Positions 38,870 to 47,613 of a DNA stretch of 63,381 bases are shown here, in pieces. Numbering within the stretch: position 1 is the first letter of the stretch; the number at the start of each line of letters is the position of its first letter. Both the position numbers and the translations under genes were made by a program. Origin of the DNA: Phascolarctobacterium_A sp034086985. Lineage in GTDB: Bacteria > Bacillota > Negativicutes > Acidaminococcales > Acidaminococcaceae. Where the stretch lies: positions 1 through 63,381 of the forward strand of contig JAXDZG010000018.1 of the NCBI GenBank assembly GCA_034086985.1, read 5' to 3'. The notes beneath the pieces are model-generated. The model ran no database searches. It worked only from the letters and a program-made list of their open reading frames with translations, and was not told where the DNA came from.

Positions 38870-39508
38870 ATGGAGCAAGCAGAAGTATTACGCAACCAGC
38901 TTTTGGGCGAGACTTTGATTAAGAATTTAAATAAACGCGGCATGGCTGCCTATTATTGCGCTACCAAGGAGGAGGCTGTGGGCAAGGCCTTGGAGCTCAT
39001 TCCGGAGACCGATGTGGTGTCCTGGGGCGGTAGCGTTTCCATTAAGGAAGTGGGCCTTTTGGACGCTATCAAAAAGCGCAATCCTGTTATCGACAGGGAA
39101 ATGGCCGATACCCCTGAGGAAAAAATGGAGCTCATGCGCAATAGCCTTTTGTGCGATACCTTCCTGATGAGCAGCAATGCTATCAGCAAGGACGGCCAAT
39201 TGGTGAATATCGACGGCAATGGCAATCGGGTGGCTGCCATGATTTTTGGACCCAAGCAGGTGGTTATGGTAGTGGGCATGAACAAGATTGCCGGTACCTT
39301 GGAGGGTGCTATTGATAGGGCTCGCCACGTGGCTGCGCCTATTAACGCAGCTCGCTTTGCAGGCCTAGGTACTCCCTGTGCTAAGCTGGGTACCTGCGCT
39401 GATTGCACCTCCCCTGACACCATTTGCTGCCAAATGGTTATTACTAGAATGAGCAGAGTAAAGGAAAGAATTAAAGTTATTCTAGTAGGAGAAAACTTAG
39501 GCTTCTAG
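38870..39508 (+). CDS. LUD-domain protein (lactate utilisation-like)
   Basis: A 212-residue protein starting at the ATG after GTGAGGTAA; a frame from 38810 would run through the repeat. LUD-domain pattern: GMAAYYCATKEEAVGKALELI, VVSWGGSVSIKEVGLLDAI, GNRVAAMIFGPKQVVMVVGMNKI. The C-terminus carries several Cys (GTPCAKLGTCADCTSPDTICC), maybe a metal site. Relatives are LutC/YkgG-type proteins of lactate oxidation, but lutA and lutB are absent here. Confidence 0.88.
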   Translation: MEQAEVLRNQLLGETLIKNLNKRGMAAYYCATKEEAVGKALELIPETDVVSWGGSVSIKEVGLLDAIKKRNPVIDREMADTPEEKMELMRNSLLCDTFLMSSNAISKDGQLVNIDGNGNRVAAMIFGPKQVVMVVGMNKIAGTLEGAIDRARHVAAPINAARFAGLGTPCAKLGTCADCTSPDTICCQMVITRMSRVKERIKVILVGENLGF

Positions 39509-39537
39509 AACGTCTTAATTTATTAGGGAGAAAAATT

Positions 39538-40782
39538 ATGCGTACTATAATTTTACTCATGGATTCTTTTGGTATTGGCTACGCCCACGACGCTGCCAAA
39601 TATGGCGACGAGGGTGCCGATACTTTGGGACATATTTGTGCGTGGTTTGCTGCCAAGCGCAAGGATGCTGAGGGCAAGGCAAGGCCCCTGCATCTGCCTA
39701 ACTTGGCAGCCCGTGGGCTGGCCAAGGCGGCCGAGCTGAGCAGGGGCTGTGCCTTGCCCGCATCCTTGGGCGCCGAGCATAGCGTAGGCGCTTACACCTA
39801 TGCGCAAGAGGTGAGCCGGGGCAAGGATACCCTGAGCGGACACTGGGAAATCGCGGGAGTGCCCGTGGATTTTGATTGGGGATATTTCCCCAATCAGCCC
39901 AAGTGCTTCCCTGAGGAGCTGGTGCAAAAGCTCATTGAGGAGGGCCATTTGCCGGGGGTTCTGGGTGAATGCCACGCCTCTGGTACGGAGATAATCAAGG
40001 AGCTGGGCGAGGAGCATGTGGCGACTGGCAAGCCCATTATATACACGTCAGCGGATAGTGTGCTGCAGATTGCAGCACACGAGGAAGCCTTTGGCTTAGA
40101 GCGCCTGTACGAGCTGTGCAAGCTGGCCTATAAGCTGGTGCAGCCCTATAATATTGCGCGCGTCATCGCGCGCCCCTTTGTGGGGAGCTGCGCCAGCGAT
40201 TTTAGCCGCACTACTAACCGGCACGACTACGCCGTGCCGGCACCGGAGGCCACCCTTTTGGACAAAATGGTGGCTGCTGGGGGCAGCGTCTATGCCGTAG
40301 GCAAGATTGCAGATATTTTCGCTCATCGGGGCATTACTAAGCATTATGCTGCTGGTGGCTTAGATAAGCTGGTGGATGCAACTATCGAGGCTATCAAGGA
40401 CGCGCCGGATAAGTCCATCGTTTTTACCAATTTTGTAGATTTTGACTCCAGCTACGGCCATCGCCGCGATATCCAGGGCTATGGGGAGGCCTTGGAGTAT
40501 TTCGATAGCCGTCTGCCGGAGATTACGTCCCTCTTAAAAAAGGATGACTTGCTGCTCATTACGGCTGACCACGGCAATGACCCCTCCTGGAGTGGCACGG
40601 ACCACACTAGGGAGAAAATTCCCGTACTCTTCAGCGGCGCTGATGTGAAGCTGGCGCAGCTGGAGCCCATGGACACCTTTGCGGATATCGGGCGCACTAT
40701 TGCCGACTACATGGGCATTGAGCCCACCTTTACAGGTATGCCAGCAGCTTATGTGGATGTGGGATTGAATGAGGATAAATGA
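39538..40782 (+). CDS. deoB: Phosphopentomutase
   Basis: Interconverts ribose/deoxyribose 1- and 5-phosphates in nucleoside salvage. 414 residues with the alkaline-phosphatase-like fold: LLMDSFGIGYAHDA (metal Asp), KDTLSGHWEIAG (Thr nucleophile region), ADSVLQIAAHEEAFG, VDFDSSYGHRRDI and LLITADHGNDPSWSGTDHTREKIPVL (metal Asp/His cluster). It ends just before the uridine phosphorylase gene, giving a two-gene salvage operon. Confidence 0.96.
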   Translation: MRTIILLMDSFGIGYAHDAAKYGDEGADTLGHICAWFAAKRKDAEGKARPLHLPNLAARGLAKAAELSRGCALPASLGAEHSVGAYTYAQEVSRGKDTLSGHWEIAGVPVDFDWGYFPNQPKCFPEELVQKLIEEGHLPGVLGECHASGTEIIKELGEEHVATGKPIIYTSADSVLQIAAHEEAFGLERLYELCKLAYKLVQPYNIARVIARPFVGSCASDFSRTTNRHDYAVPAPEATLLDKMVAAGGSVYAVGKIADIFAHRGITKHYAAGGLDKLVDATIEAIKDAPDKSIVFTNFVDFDSSYGHRRDIQGYGEALEYFDSRLPEITSLLKKDDLLLITADHGNDPSWSGTDHTREKIPVLFSGADVKLAQLEPMDTFADIGRTIADYMGIEPTFTGMPAAYVDVGLNEDK

Positions 40783-40795
40783 GGAGGCGACTCCG

Positions 40796-41584
40796 ATGGA
40801 AAAGCATTACGCAAGTGAAAATGAGGTTTTGTACCACGTGGGCTTCGCAAAGGAAGCCCTCAAGGGTGCTACTATAGCAGTGCTGCCTGGTGATCCGGGC
40901 AGGGTGGAGCCCTTGGCACGGCAGCTAGGCGTGGAGCCTAGCTTTATCGCCTGCCATCGGGAGTACACCAGCTGGCTGACCCACATCACTGGGCAGCCCG
41001 TTCTCGTGTGCTCTACCGGCATGGGCGGTCCCTCCGTGGCGATTTGCCTTGAAGAATTGGCGCGCATGGGCATTACCCAAGTAATCAGAGTGGGTACCAC
41101 GGGCACCATCCAAGAGTATATTAACCCCGGTGAGGTCATCATTAACAAGGCCTCCGTGCGTCTGGATGGCACCTCCCATCATTATGCTCCCGCAAGCTTT
41201 CCCGCTGTGGCTAGCTTCACGGTGACGGGAGCACTGATCGAGGCTGCCAAGGCCTGCGCAGCACCCTATCATGTGGGTATTGCGGTGTCCAGCGACACCT
41301 TCTGGCCCGGTCAGGAGCGTTATGACAGCTTTACGGGTTATGTGCCCTTGGCCTTCCAAGGGACCATGGCCGAGTGGCAACGCCTGGGCGCTTTGAACTA
41401 CGAGATGGAAACCTCGGCTCTATTTGTGACCTGCCAAGCCTTGGGCATTAAGGCAGGCGCTGTCTGCGGAGTGGTAGCTAAGCGCACCGAGGGCGAGGCC
41501 ATTGTGCCCAAGGAGCTCTATGACCAGGCATTGCAATACCAAATCGCCATTGTGCGCGGTGCGGTGGAGCGCTTGAGTAAGTAA
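40796..41584 (+). CDS. udp: Uridine phosphorylase
   Basis: A 262-residue protein starting at the ATG after GAGGAGG. NP-I family landmarks: VLPGDPGRVEPLARQLG (phosphate site), VCSTGMGGPSVAICLEELARMG, VIRVGTTGTIQEYINPGEVII and LNYEMETSALFVTCQALG (ribose-binding Met-Glu). These match uridine phosphorylase more closely than PNP or DeoD. It releases ribose 1-phosphate, which DeoB then converts. Confidence 0.9.
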   Translation: MEKHYASENEVLYHVGFAKEALKGATIAVLPGDPGRVEPLARQLGVEPSFIACHREYTSWLTHITGQPVLVCSTGMGGPSVAICLEELARMGITQVIRVGTTGTIQEYINPGEVIINKASVRLDGTSHHYAPASFPAVASFTVTGALIEAAKACAAPYHVGIAVSSDTFWPGQERYDSFTGYVPLAFQGTMAEWQRLGALNYEMETSALFVTCQALGIKAGAVCGVVAKRTEGEAIVPKELYDQALQYQIAIVRGAVERLSK

Positions 41585-41643
41585 TTTTTTAGGTTAAAGC
41601 TTAAGCCCCTTTGCTTTTTGGCTTGAGTAGTTTTTACTTGTGA

Positions 41644-41659
41644 GCAGAGCGTGCTCTGC
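41644..41659. promoter_or_regulatory. Palindrome before the secreted-protein gene
   Basis: GCAGAGC-GT-GCTCTGC is a perfect 7-bp arm palindrome 18 bases before the ATG. It could be an RNA hairpin near the ribosome site or an operator. Confidence 0.35.
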
Positions 41660-41677
41660 GAGAAAGGTGGTAAGATT

Positions 41678-42256
41678 ATGAAAAAGCTAATGCATTTTTT
41701 GGGCTGTTTATTGATGGTGATGGCTATGGCGGTAACGGCCCTGCCCCGCGATGCGCGGGCAGAGTTTCCTGAGCGCCCCGTGGGCTTTGTAGTTATCGAC
41801 CAAGATGGGGATGTCGATGGTAACGTTTACAAGACTTGGCGACAGGTTGTGAAATGGGCTTATCATTTCCCGTACTATCAGATTATCGATGGGGGCGCTC
41901 CCCAGGAGCTGGTAAGCGACGCTGTGAGCACTGGTGGCAAGCTGGAGCAGGCTAGTCTGAAGGCTTTGGCAGAAAAGAGCAAGGTGGATGTGCTGGTAGT
42001 AGCTCGTGTTTACGAGCTGGACGAGTACATTGTTAATAGTGGTGTTTTCAGGGATGATGCTGATACCTATGTGAAGACCTCTGCCTGTGCAGATTTATTC
42101 GTCTATAAAAAGGATGGGGACAAGTTCCTGAAGAAGAAGCTCCGTGAGCGCCATCTCAGAGAGATGGGCAATGTAGAGCACCCTGAGGAAACCATCAAAT
42201 GGGAGCTGTCCAAAATCGTGAATACCATGGAGGGCAGACCCATTATCGGAGCCTAA
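41678..42256 (+). CDS. Exported protein of unknown function, 192 residues
   Basis: Start at the ATG after GAAAGGTGG. Signal peptide 1-27 (FLGCLLMVMAMAVTALPRDARA). The mature part has an alpha/beta look (GFVVIDQDGDVDGNVYKTW; KSKVDVLVVARVYELDEYIV), perhaps related to small periplasmic lipoprotein-like domains that bind partner proteins. I do not recognise the family. It has a single-gene arrangement with its own terminator. Confidence 0.7.
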   Translation: MKKLMHFLGCLLMVMAMAVTALPRDARAEFPERPVGFVVIDQDGDVDGNVYKTWRQVVKWAYHFPYYQIIDGGAPQELVSDAVSTGGKLEQASLKALAEKSKVDVLVVARVYELDEYIVNSGVFRDDADTYVKTSACADLFVYKKDGDKFLKKKLRERHLREMGNVEHPEETIKWELSKIVNTMEGRPIIGA

Positions 42257-42296
42257 GCATCGATTTTGGTAGCTTGGCTTCATGAGCATAAAAATG

Positions 42297-42325
42297 AGGG
42301 CGTCGCGGTGGCGACGCCCTTTCTG
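42297..42325. terminator. Terminator between convergent genes
   Basis: GGGCGTCGC pairs with GCGACGCCC, followed on the plus strand by TTTCTGTGTTTT. It serves the secreted-protein gene and possibly the facing hydrolase gene. Confidence 0.75.
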
Positions 42326-42355
42326 TGTTTTAGTATGCTTAGGTATTCAATTGGT

Positions 42356-43027
42356 TTAGGCTAAGTCCACAACCTCACCGGGTTTAACGATGAGAACCTT
42401 GCTAGAGGTAGTTGCTTCCACGTCAGCCTTGTAGGCTTCCACATCCTGGGCAATGGGAGGCCAGGTGTTGTAGTGGATGGGGATAACGGTGGGAGCTTTG
42501 AGAAAATCTGCAGCGATAGCAGCGTCCTTGGGGTCCATGGTGAAGTTGCCGCCGATGGGTAATACTGCGTAATCAAAGGGATCCAGCTTGGGCAGCAGCT
42601 GCATATCGCTGAAGAGAGCGGTGTCGCCAGCGAAGTAGAGCTTGGTGCCGTAGAAATCAACTACGAAGCCACAGGCGTGGCCGCCGGCCACGCCGGAGCC
42701 ATGGAAGGCTAGGGTTACGCGCACCTTGCCAAAGGGGAACATATAGGTGCCACCTAAGTGCATGGCATGGGCCTTACAGCCGGCTTCGCCGGCCATGCCG
42801 GCAATTTCTGCCGTGGTGATGATGGTTGCATCACATTTTTTAGCAATCTCAAAGGCGCTGCCCAGATGGTCAAAATGAGCATGGCTGATGAAAATATAAT
42901 CCACCTTAATATCGTCGGCGGTCAAGCCTTCCGGATTGCCATCCAGATAGGGATCAAAAATAATAGCAGAGTCGTTTTTAGCAACTACAAAGCAAGCATG
43001 GTTAATATAATGGAATTTGGCAGTCAT
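42356..43027 (-). CDS. UPF0173-family metal-dependent hydrolase
   Basis: A 223-residue metallo-beta-lactamase-fold protein of the UlaG-like/UPF0173 group. Landmarks: FISHAHFDHLGSA (metal His-x-His-x-Asp-His), FAGDTALFSD (metal Asp) and VIPIHYNTWP (last His). The substrate is unknown for the family. It is transcribed away from the cell-wall gene at 43209. Confidence 0.92.
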   Translation of the reverse strand: MTAKFHYINHACFVVAKNDSAIIFDPYLDGNPEGLTADDIKVDYIFISHAHFDHLGSAFEIAKKCDATIITTAEIAGMAGEAGCKAHAMHLGGTYMFPFGKVRVTLAFHGSGVAGGHACGFVVDFYGTKLYFAGDTALFSDMQLLPKLDPFDYAVLPIGGNFTMDPKDAAIAADFLKAPTVIPIHYNTWPPIAQDVEAYKADVEATTSSKVLIVKPGEVVDLA

Positions 43028-43208
43028 AAGCGTTCCTCCTTTTGCTGACGGCTCCGGGGCCGCCCTTTTCTTACTTTATATTATACTAGAAAAAAGTCTC
43101 TTTGTGAATTATCTAGAAGAATAGTGGGAAAAACTTTACAAGTACTTGGGTTATAGGGTAAAATTGTAGCTATAGATTGTAAAAGCAAGGATTTAGGAGT
43201 TGCGATTA

Positions 43209-44198
43209 ATGAAATATAAAAGTATAACCGCAGTAGCTTTGGCCTTGGGCTTGTTTTTGACTATGCCTATTGCCGATGCTGCCAATGATAAACCCACGAC
43301 TATGACGCAAAAAGAGCTGCAAAGGCTCTTAAAAAAGAGCAAAAATAGCCCCACTATGACTGTAAAAACTGGCTCACGCGGTGGTGTGCGTGTGGTTACA
43401 TCCAAGCAAGCACCTGTTCTAAAAGCTGATGCCAAGTCGGCTGAGCCTAAAGTAATCAAGGTTGCTCCGGCTAAGCCTAGCCAAGCCAAGCCTGCTGCTC
43501 AGAAAAATACCATGCTGGTGGAAAAGGATGGCAAAAGCTATTTTTTAGGCACGGAGCTGCCTGCTGATTATAAGAATATTAGCATTTATGGGGAGGCCGA
43601 GGCTAGCAAGAAGCAGGCTGTGGCCTTGATTAAGCAAAATAATCCTAAGGTAAGGCTGGCCTGCAGCGTGGAGGAGCTGGTGGACCTCTATTGGCAGGAG
43701 GCTGAGCGTGAGGGCGTGCGCCCTGATTTAGCTCTGTCCCAGTCCCTAGTCGAAACAGGTACCTATGCCTACGGTGGCGATGTACAGCATCACCAGAACA
43801 ATTTCTGCGGTTTGGGTACTACGGGCGGTGGCGTCAAGGGCGCTACCTTTAAAACACCGGAGCTAGGCGTGCGGGCTCACATCCAGCATCTTCTGGCCTA
43901 TACTCAAAAGAAGCGGCCCCAAACTAAGATTGTGGACCCTCGCTATGAGCTGGCTCATAATATTCGCATGGAGCGGGGTATGGTGGATACCTGGTATGGC
44001 CTCAACGGCACCTGGGCCATGGGCTCTATGTATTGCGAAAAAATCATGGCTACTTATCAAAAAATGCTGGCTATGCCAGGTGGCTTAGAAAAGAAAAAGG
44101 ATAAGAAGCAGGATAAGCAAGCAGATAAGCAAAAGGATAGCAAGAAGAAAAAGAGCATGCGTCAGCGTTTAGAGGAGCTCAAAAAGGAGAAAAGATAA
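43209..44198 (+). CDS. Exported glucosaminidase-domain cell-wall hydrolase
   Basis: A 329-residue protein starting at the ATG after TTTAGGAG. Signal peptide 1-25, a basic Pro/Ala/Lys-rich linker to about 125, then a glucosaminidase domain (about 145-285): EAEREGVRPDLALSQSLVET (catalytic Glu), NNFCGLGTTGGGVKGATF, LGVRAHIQHLLAYTQ. The tail is almost all Lys, Asp and Gln, likely wall- or polyanion-binding. It cleaves N-acetylglucosaminyl bonds of peptidoglycan. The stop overlaps the trmL start (TAATG). Confidence 0.9.
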   Translation: MKYKSITAVALALGLFLTMPIADAANDKPTTMTQKELQRLLKKSKNSPTMTVKTGSRGGVRVVTSKQAPVLKADAKSAEPKVIKVAPAKPSQAKPAAQKNTMLVEKDGKSYFLGTELPADYKNISIYGEAEASKKQAVALIKQNNPKVRLACSVEELVDLYWQEAEREGVRPDLALSQSLVETGTYAYGGDVQHHQNNFCGLGTTGGGVKGATFKTPELGVRAHIQHLLAYTQKKRPQTKIVDPRYELAHNIRMERGMVDTWYGLNGTWAMGSMYCEKIMATYQKMLAMPGGLEKKKDKKQDKQADKQKDSKKKKSMRQRLEELKKEKR

Positions 44199-44680
44199 TG
44201 CATATTGTATTGGTTGAACCTGAAATTCCCGGTAATACCGGTAATATTGCCCGCTTATGTGCTGCCACTGGCTGCCATTTGCATCTGGTGCGTCCCTTGG
44301 GCTTTTCGGTAGAGGATAAGTATTTAAAGCGTGCGGGACTGGATTATTGGCATTTGGTGGACATTCATTATTACGACAGTGTGTACGAGGTTTTGGAAAA
44401 ATATAAGGATAACTCCAAATTCCTTTTGACTACTAAGGCTCATAAGTCCTACGCCGATGTCAAATATGATGCGGATAGTCTCCTGATTTTTGGTAAGGAA
44501 ACGGCGGGACTGCCAGAGAAGCTGCGCCTGGAATATGCGGACTCCTGTGTGCGCATTCCTATGATTGAGGAAGCGCGCTCCTTGAATTTGTCCAATTCCG
44601 TGGCTATTGTGGCCTATGAGGCCCTGCGTCAGGTGGATAATTTTGCAGGTCTGACCTTGTATGGAGGGGAATATAAATGA
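44198..44680 (+). CDS. trmL: tRNA (cytidine/uridine-2'-O)-methyltransferase
   Basis: A 160-residue SPOUT-class enzyme methylating the wobble base ribose of tRNA-Leu. Landmarks are VLVEPEIPGNTGNIARLCAA, the trefoil-knot blocks LLIFGKETAGLPEKL and IPMIEEARSLNLSNSVAIV. The length is standard. It is the first of a coupled run: its stop overlaps the queD-like start (ATGA). Confidence 0.95.
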   Translation: MHIVLVEPEIPGNTGNIARLCAATGCHLHLVRPLGFSVEDKYLKRAGLDYWHLVDIHYYDSVYEVLEKYKDNSKFLLTTKAHKSYADVKYDADSLLIFGKETAGLPEKLRLEYADSCVRIPMIEEARSLNLSNSVAIVAYEALRQVDNFAGLTLYGGEYK

Positions 44681-45033
44681 TTATCATTAAAGAGTTTGAT
44701 TTTGATGCGGCCCATTACCTGCCGGCTTATAACGGCAAGTGTGAGCATCTGCACGGGCATACCTATAAGCTGGTGGTGAAGGTGGAGGGCACGCCTGACC
44801 ACGAGGGTATGGTTATCGATTTTATTAAGCTGAAGAATTTAGTAAAGCAAGAGGTTTTGGTGCATCTGGACCACGCTTGCATCAATGATCTTATTCCTGT
44901 TCCTTCCGCTGAGAATATAAGTGTCTGGATTTGGAATAAATTAGAGGGCTTACTCAAGAGCGACCACTACCATCTGTATGAGGTAGAGGTATGGGAAACC
45001 CGTACCAGCGGCTGCATATATCGAGGTGAATGA
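44677..45033 (+). CDS. queD: 6-pyruvoyltetrahydropterin synthase family, QueD-like with CExxHGH motif
   Basis: A 118-residue zinc enzyme of the COG0720 family. FDAAHYLPAY gives the first zinc His and GKCEHLHGHTYKLVVKV the catalytic Cys and the other two His. HLDHACIND carries the catalytic Asp/His, and YEVEVWETRTSGCIYRG the closing Glu. Standard QueD makes 6-carboxytetrahydropterin for queuosine. Here Cys is followed by Glu (C-E-x-x-H-G-H), a pattern linked to PTPS-I/III proteins that can also feed folate synthesis. The gene sits in a folate operon that has no folB, which agrees. It overlaps folE2 by coupling. Confidence 0.9.
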   Translation: MIIIKEFDFDAAHYLPAYNGKCEHLHGHTYKLVVKVEGTPDHEGMVIDFIKLKNLVKQEVLVHLDHACINDLIPVPSAENISVWIWNKLEGLLKSDHYHLYEVEVWETRTSGCIYRGE

Positions 45034-45034
45034 C

Positions 45035-45802
45035 GTGAAGGACGTACAGAGTGAAAAGGATTTGCGCCGTATTCCCTTAAAGCACGTGGGTATCAAGGAT
45101 TTGCGCTGGCCCATCGAGCTGCGGGATCGGGAGCGCGGTACCCAGCACAGCGTGGCCAGGGTGCTTTTGGCTGTGGATTTGCCCCATGATATGCGCGGTA
45201 CCCATATGAGCCGCTTTGTGGAATGCATGCGTCAGCTAGGCCCCGTGGGCTTGGGTGAAATCGAGGGCATTTTGGATAAGCTCAAGGAGCATTTGCAGGC
45301 GGAAAAGGCGTTTTTGCAGCTGGAATTTCCCTATTTTATTACGAAAACTGCGCCGGTCAGCGGTATGACTGCGCCCATGGATATAGATTGTGTCTATAAG
45401 GCAGAAAAGGGCAAGGATTTTAAGCTCAAGATCAAGGCTGTGGTTCCTATGCAAACCCTGTGCCCCTGCTCCAAGGAAATCAGCGACTATGGCGCCCATA
45501 ATCAACGGGCTTGGGCCAAAATCGAGATTGAGGCCAATGAATTGGTATGGCTTGAGGAGCTGGCAGAGCTGGCTGATGCGGCAGCCAGTGCACCTGTTTA
45601 TGGACTCTTAAAGCGTCCGGACGAAAAGTTTGTGACGGAGCATGCTTATGAAAATCCTCGCTTTGTGGAGGATGCCGTGCGGGAAATAGCTCTGCGCCTA
45701 GAGGCGGACAAGCGCATTACTTGGTATCGTGCTGAGGTGGAGAGTGTGGAGAGCATCCATAATCACAACGCCTTTGCCGTGGTAGAAAAGAGTGAAGTCT
45801 AA
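45035..45802 (+). CDS. folE2: GTP cyclohydrolase FolE2 (type IB)
   Basis: A 255-residue enzyme opening GTP to dihydroneopterin triphosphate. The start is a GTG two bases after the queD stop, with GAGGTGA as ribosome site; a GTG at 45026 is the longer choice. FolE2 landmarks: DLPHDMRGTHMSRFVE, VVPMQTLCPCSKEISDYGAHNQR (metal and catalytic Cys/Glu/His) and the C-terminal ESIHNHNAFAV. FolE2 does not depend on zinc alone and often replaces FolE under zinc limitation. Here it supplies both the queuosine and folate branches. Confidence 0.95.
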   Translation: MKDVQSEKDLRRIPLKHVGIKDLRWPIELRDRERGTQHSVARVLLAVDLPHDMRGTHMSRFVECMRQLGPVGLGEIEGILDKLKEHLQAEKAFLQLEFPYFITKTAPVSGMTAPMDIDCVYKAEKGKDFKLKIKAVVPMQTLCPCSKEISDYGAHNQRAWAKIEIEANELVWLEELAELADAAASAPVYGLLKRPDEKFVTEHAYENPRFVEDAVREIALRLEADKRITWYRAEVESVESIHNHNAFAVVEKSEV

Positions 45803-47007
45803 TGTTGTTAAAAATTAATCATGAGCTTTTGGGTGAGGCCATGGCTAGCATAGGGGCTCATCCTGCTAGCCTACCTATTTTTGCTCATAAAGCGGAAATT
45901 ATTCCTTACAAGCTGCTGGGAGTGCGCACCCCGGCGGCTAATATTTTGAAGCAGGAAATGCTGGCCGCAGGTGGGGATGCCGTGGTGCCCACGGGCTGCA
46001 TTGTGAATGCGGATAAATATGTAGATGTGCTGCTTTTGGGTACGCTGAAGCAGTATAAGCTGCTTTTAGCGAAGCTGGAGCAGATGCAATATTTTGGCCT
46101 GAAGCAGGTAGCCCAAGAGCTGCAAGAGGCTGTGCAGGCTGCCCTGGAGCCGCCGGTGCTGAAGACGACCTTAGCCGATGGCAGAGTATTGACCTACGAC
46201 AAGATGTGCGTCATGGGTATTTTAAATATTACGCCGGACTCCTTCTATGCAGGCAGTCGCGTGCCCGTGTTAGACGATGTAATAGCCAAAGCTGGCCTCA
46301 TGCTGGAGCATGGTGCGCAAATTCTGGATATTGGTGGTGAGTCCACCCGTCCGGGCAGCGATAGCGTGGACGGGGACGAGGAGCGGCGGCGGGTGCTGCC
46401 GGTAATCGTGGCTCTGCGCAAGGCCTATCCGGAGGCCGTGCTTTCAGTGGACACCTATCGTGCGGATACGGCTGAGGCAGCCATAGACGCCGGCGCGGAT
46501 ATTATTAATGACATCAGTGCTATGGAAGCAGATAAAAATATGCTGGACGTGGTGGTGCGCACTAAGGCGCCGATTATCCTGATGCATATGCGAGGAACGC
46601 CCAAGAATATGCAGCAAAGCTGTCAATATCAGGACGTGGTGCAGGAGGTTGCTGTGTATTTGGCTGAGCGGGCCCAGCTCCTGCGTGAGCAGGGCGTGGG
46701 CCGCGAGAAGATTATCCTGGACCCGGGCATTGGCTTTGCCAAGGATGTGGAGCAAAATCTGCGCTTAATGCGTGATTTGCACGTCTTGACTAGCTTTGGG
46801 TACCCGGTGCTGCTGGCAGCATCCCGCAAGAGCACCATTGGTGCGGTGTTGGGAGGGGTGCCAGCGGAGGAGCGTTTAGAGGGGACCATTGCCACGAGCT
46901 TACAGGCGGTGTACGCGGGGGCGCAGATGGTGCGCGTGCACGACGTGCAGGCGAATGTAAGGGCGATTCGTACCTTGGAGGCTATCCTATGTCCCAAGCA
47001 GTTTTAG
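45802..47007 (+). CDS. folP: Dihydropteroate synthase with N-terminal extension
   Basis: A 401-residue protein. Residues about 138-400 are the TIM-barrel synthase: VMGILNITPDSFYAGS, LDIGGESTRPGS, VLSVDTYRADTAEAAI, IILMHMRGTPKNMQ, ILDPGIGFAKDVEQN and VHDVQANV. It joins p-aminobenzoate to the pterin. The first ~130 residues are an extra domain (LPIFAHKAEIIPYKLLGVR, ILKQEMLAAGGDAVVPTG) seen in some clostridial-type DHPS and of unknown use. Coupled by TAATG to folE2 and overlapping folK by 19 bases. Confidence 0.94.
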   Translation: MLLKINHELLGEAMASIGAHPASLPIFAHKAEIIPYKLLGVRTPAANILKQEMLAAGGDAVVPTGCIVNADKYVDVLLLGTLKQYKLLLAKLEQMQYFGLKQVAQELQEAVQAALEPPVLKTTLADGRVLTYDKMCVMGILNITPDSFYAGSRVPVLDDVIAKAGLMLEHGAQILDIGGESTRPGSDSVDGDEERRRVLPVIVALRKAYPEAVLSVDTYRADTAEAAIDAGADIINDISAMEADKNMLDVVVRTKAPIILMHMRGTPKNMQQSCQYQDVVQEVAVYLAERAQLLREQGVGREKIILDPGIGFAKDVEQNLRLMRDLHVLTSFGYPVLLAASRKSTIGAVLGGVPAEERLEGTIATSLQAVYAGAQMVRVHDVQANVRAIRTLEAILCPKQF

Positions 47008-47465
47008 AGAAGCACACTGCCTACGTTGCCTTAGGAAGCAATCTAGGAGACAAGGAAGGCAATCTACGCAGTGCGTTGGAGCTTTTAGAGGAGCATGGGG
47101 TGGAGGTTGTGAAGGTTTCCACGTTTATTTGCACGGAGCCCTATGGGGTGACGGACCAGCCGCAGTTTTTGAATGGGGCCTGCGAGGTGCGCACCAGCAT
47201 GACGCCACTTGCGCTTTTGCATACCTTGCTCAAGATTGAGCAGGAGATGGGCAGGGTGCGCTTGCGTCACTGGGGCGAGCGCAACATCGACCTCGATTTG
47301 CTATTATATGAAGATGTAATCATGGACACGCCAGAGCTCAAGCTCCCACATCCAGATATGCAAAATAGAGATTTTGTGTTGCTACCTTTAGCCGAAATTG
47401 CATCAGAATTTATACATCCAGTGCTACACAAGAGTATAGGCGAATTAAAAAAGAACTTGGTTTAA
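46989..47465 (+). CDS. folK: 2-amino-4-hydroxy-6-hydroxymethyldihydropteridine pyrophosphokinase
   Basis: A 158-residue HPPK, activating the pterin for FolP. Landmarks: AYVALGSNLGDKEGNLRSAL, STFICTEPYGVTDQPQFLNGA, RHWGERNIDLDLLLYEDV (metal Asp pair) and LKLPHPDMQNRDFVLLPLAEI. It is the last gene of the trmL-queD-folE2-folP-folK run. Dihydroneopterin aldolase (folB) is absent from the operon. Confidence 0.95.
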   Translation: MSQAVLEKHTAYVALGSNLGDKEGNLRSALELLEEHGVEVVKVSTFICTEPYGVTDQPQFLNGACEVRTSMTPLALLHTLLKIEQEMGRVRLRHWGERNIDLDLLLYEDVIMDTPELKLPHPDMQNRDFVLLPLAEIASEFIHPVLHKSIGELKKNLV

Positions 47466-47568
47466 AGATAGATGTTCAAGCGGTAATTAGCTATCAGCTC
47501 ATTGATAAGCTAATTACAGATTTCACTAACTTCTTGAAAACGTGATACGAATTTCGACACTTAATAAA

Positions 47569-47601
47569 AAAGGACAGCTTTACGGCTGTCCTTCATTTTT
47601 A
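47569..47601. terminator. Terminator between convergent folK and the small acidic gene
   Basis: AAGGACAGC pairs with GCTGTCCTT, then CATTTTTAC on the plus strand and TTTTTTATT on the minus strand: bidirectional. Confidence 0.75.
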
Positions 47602-47613
47602 CGCAAATTTAAT

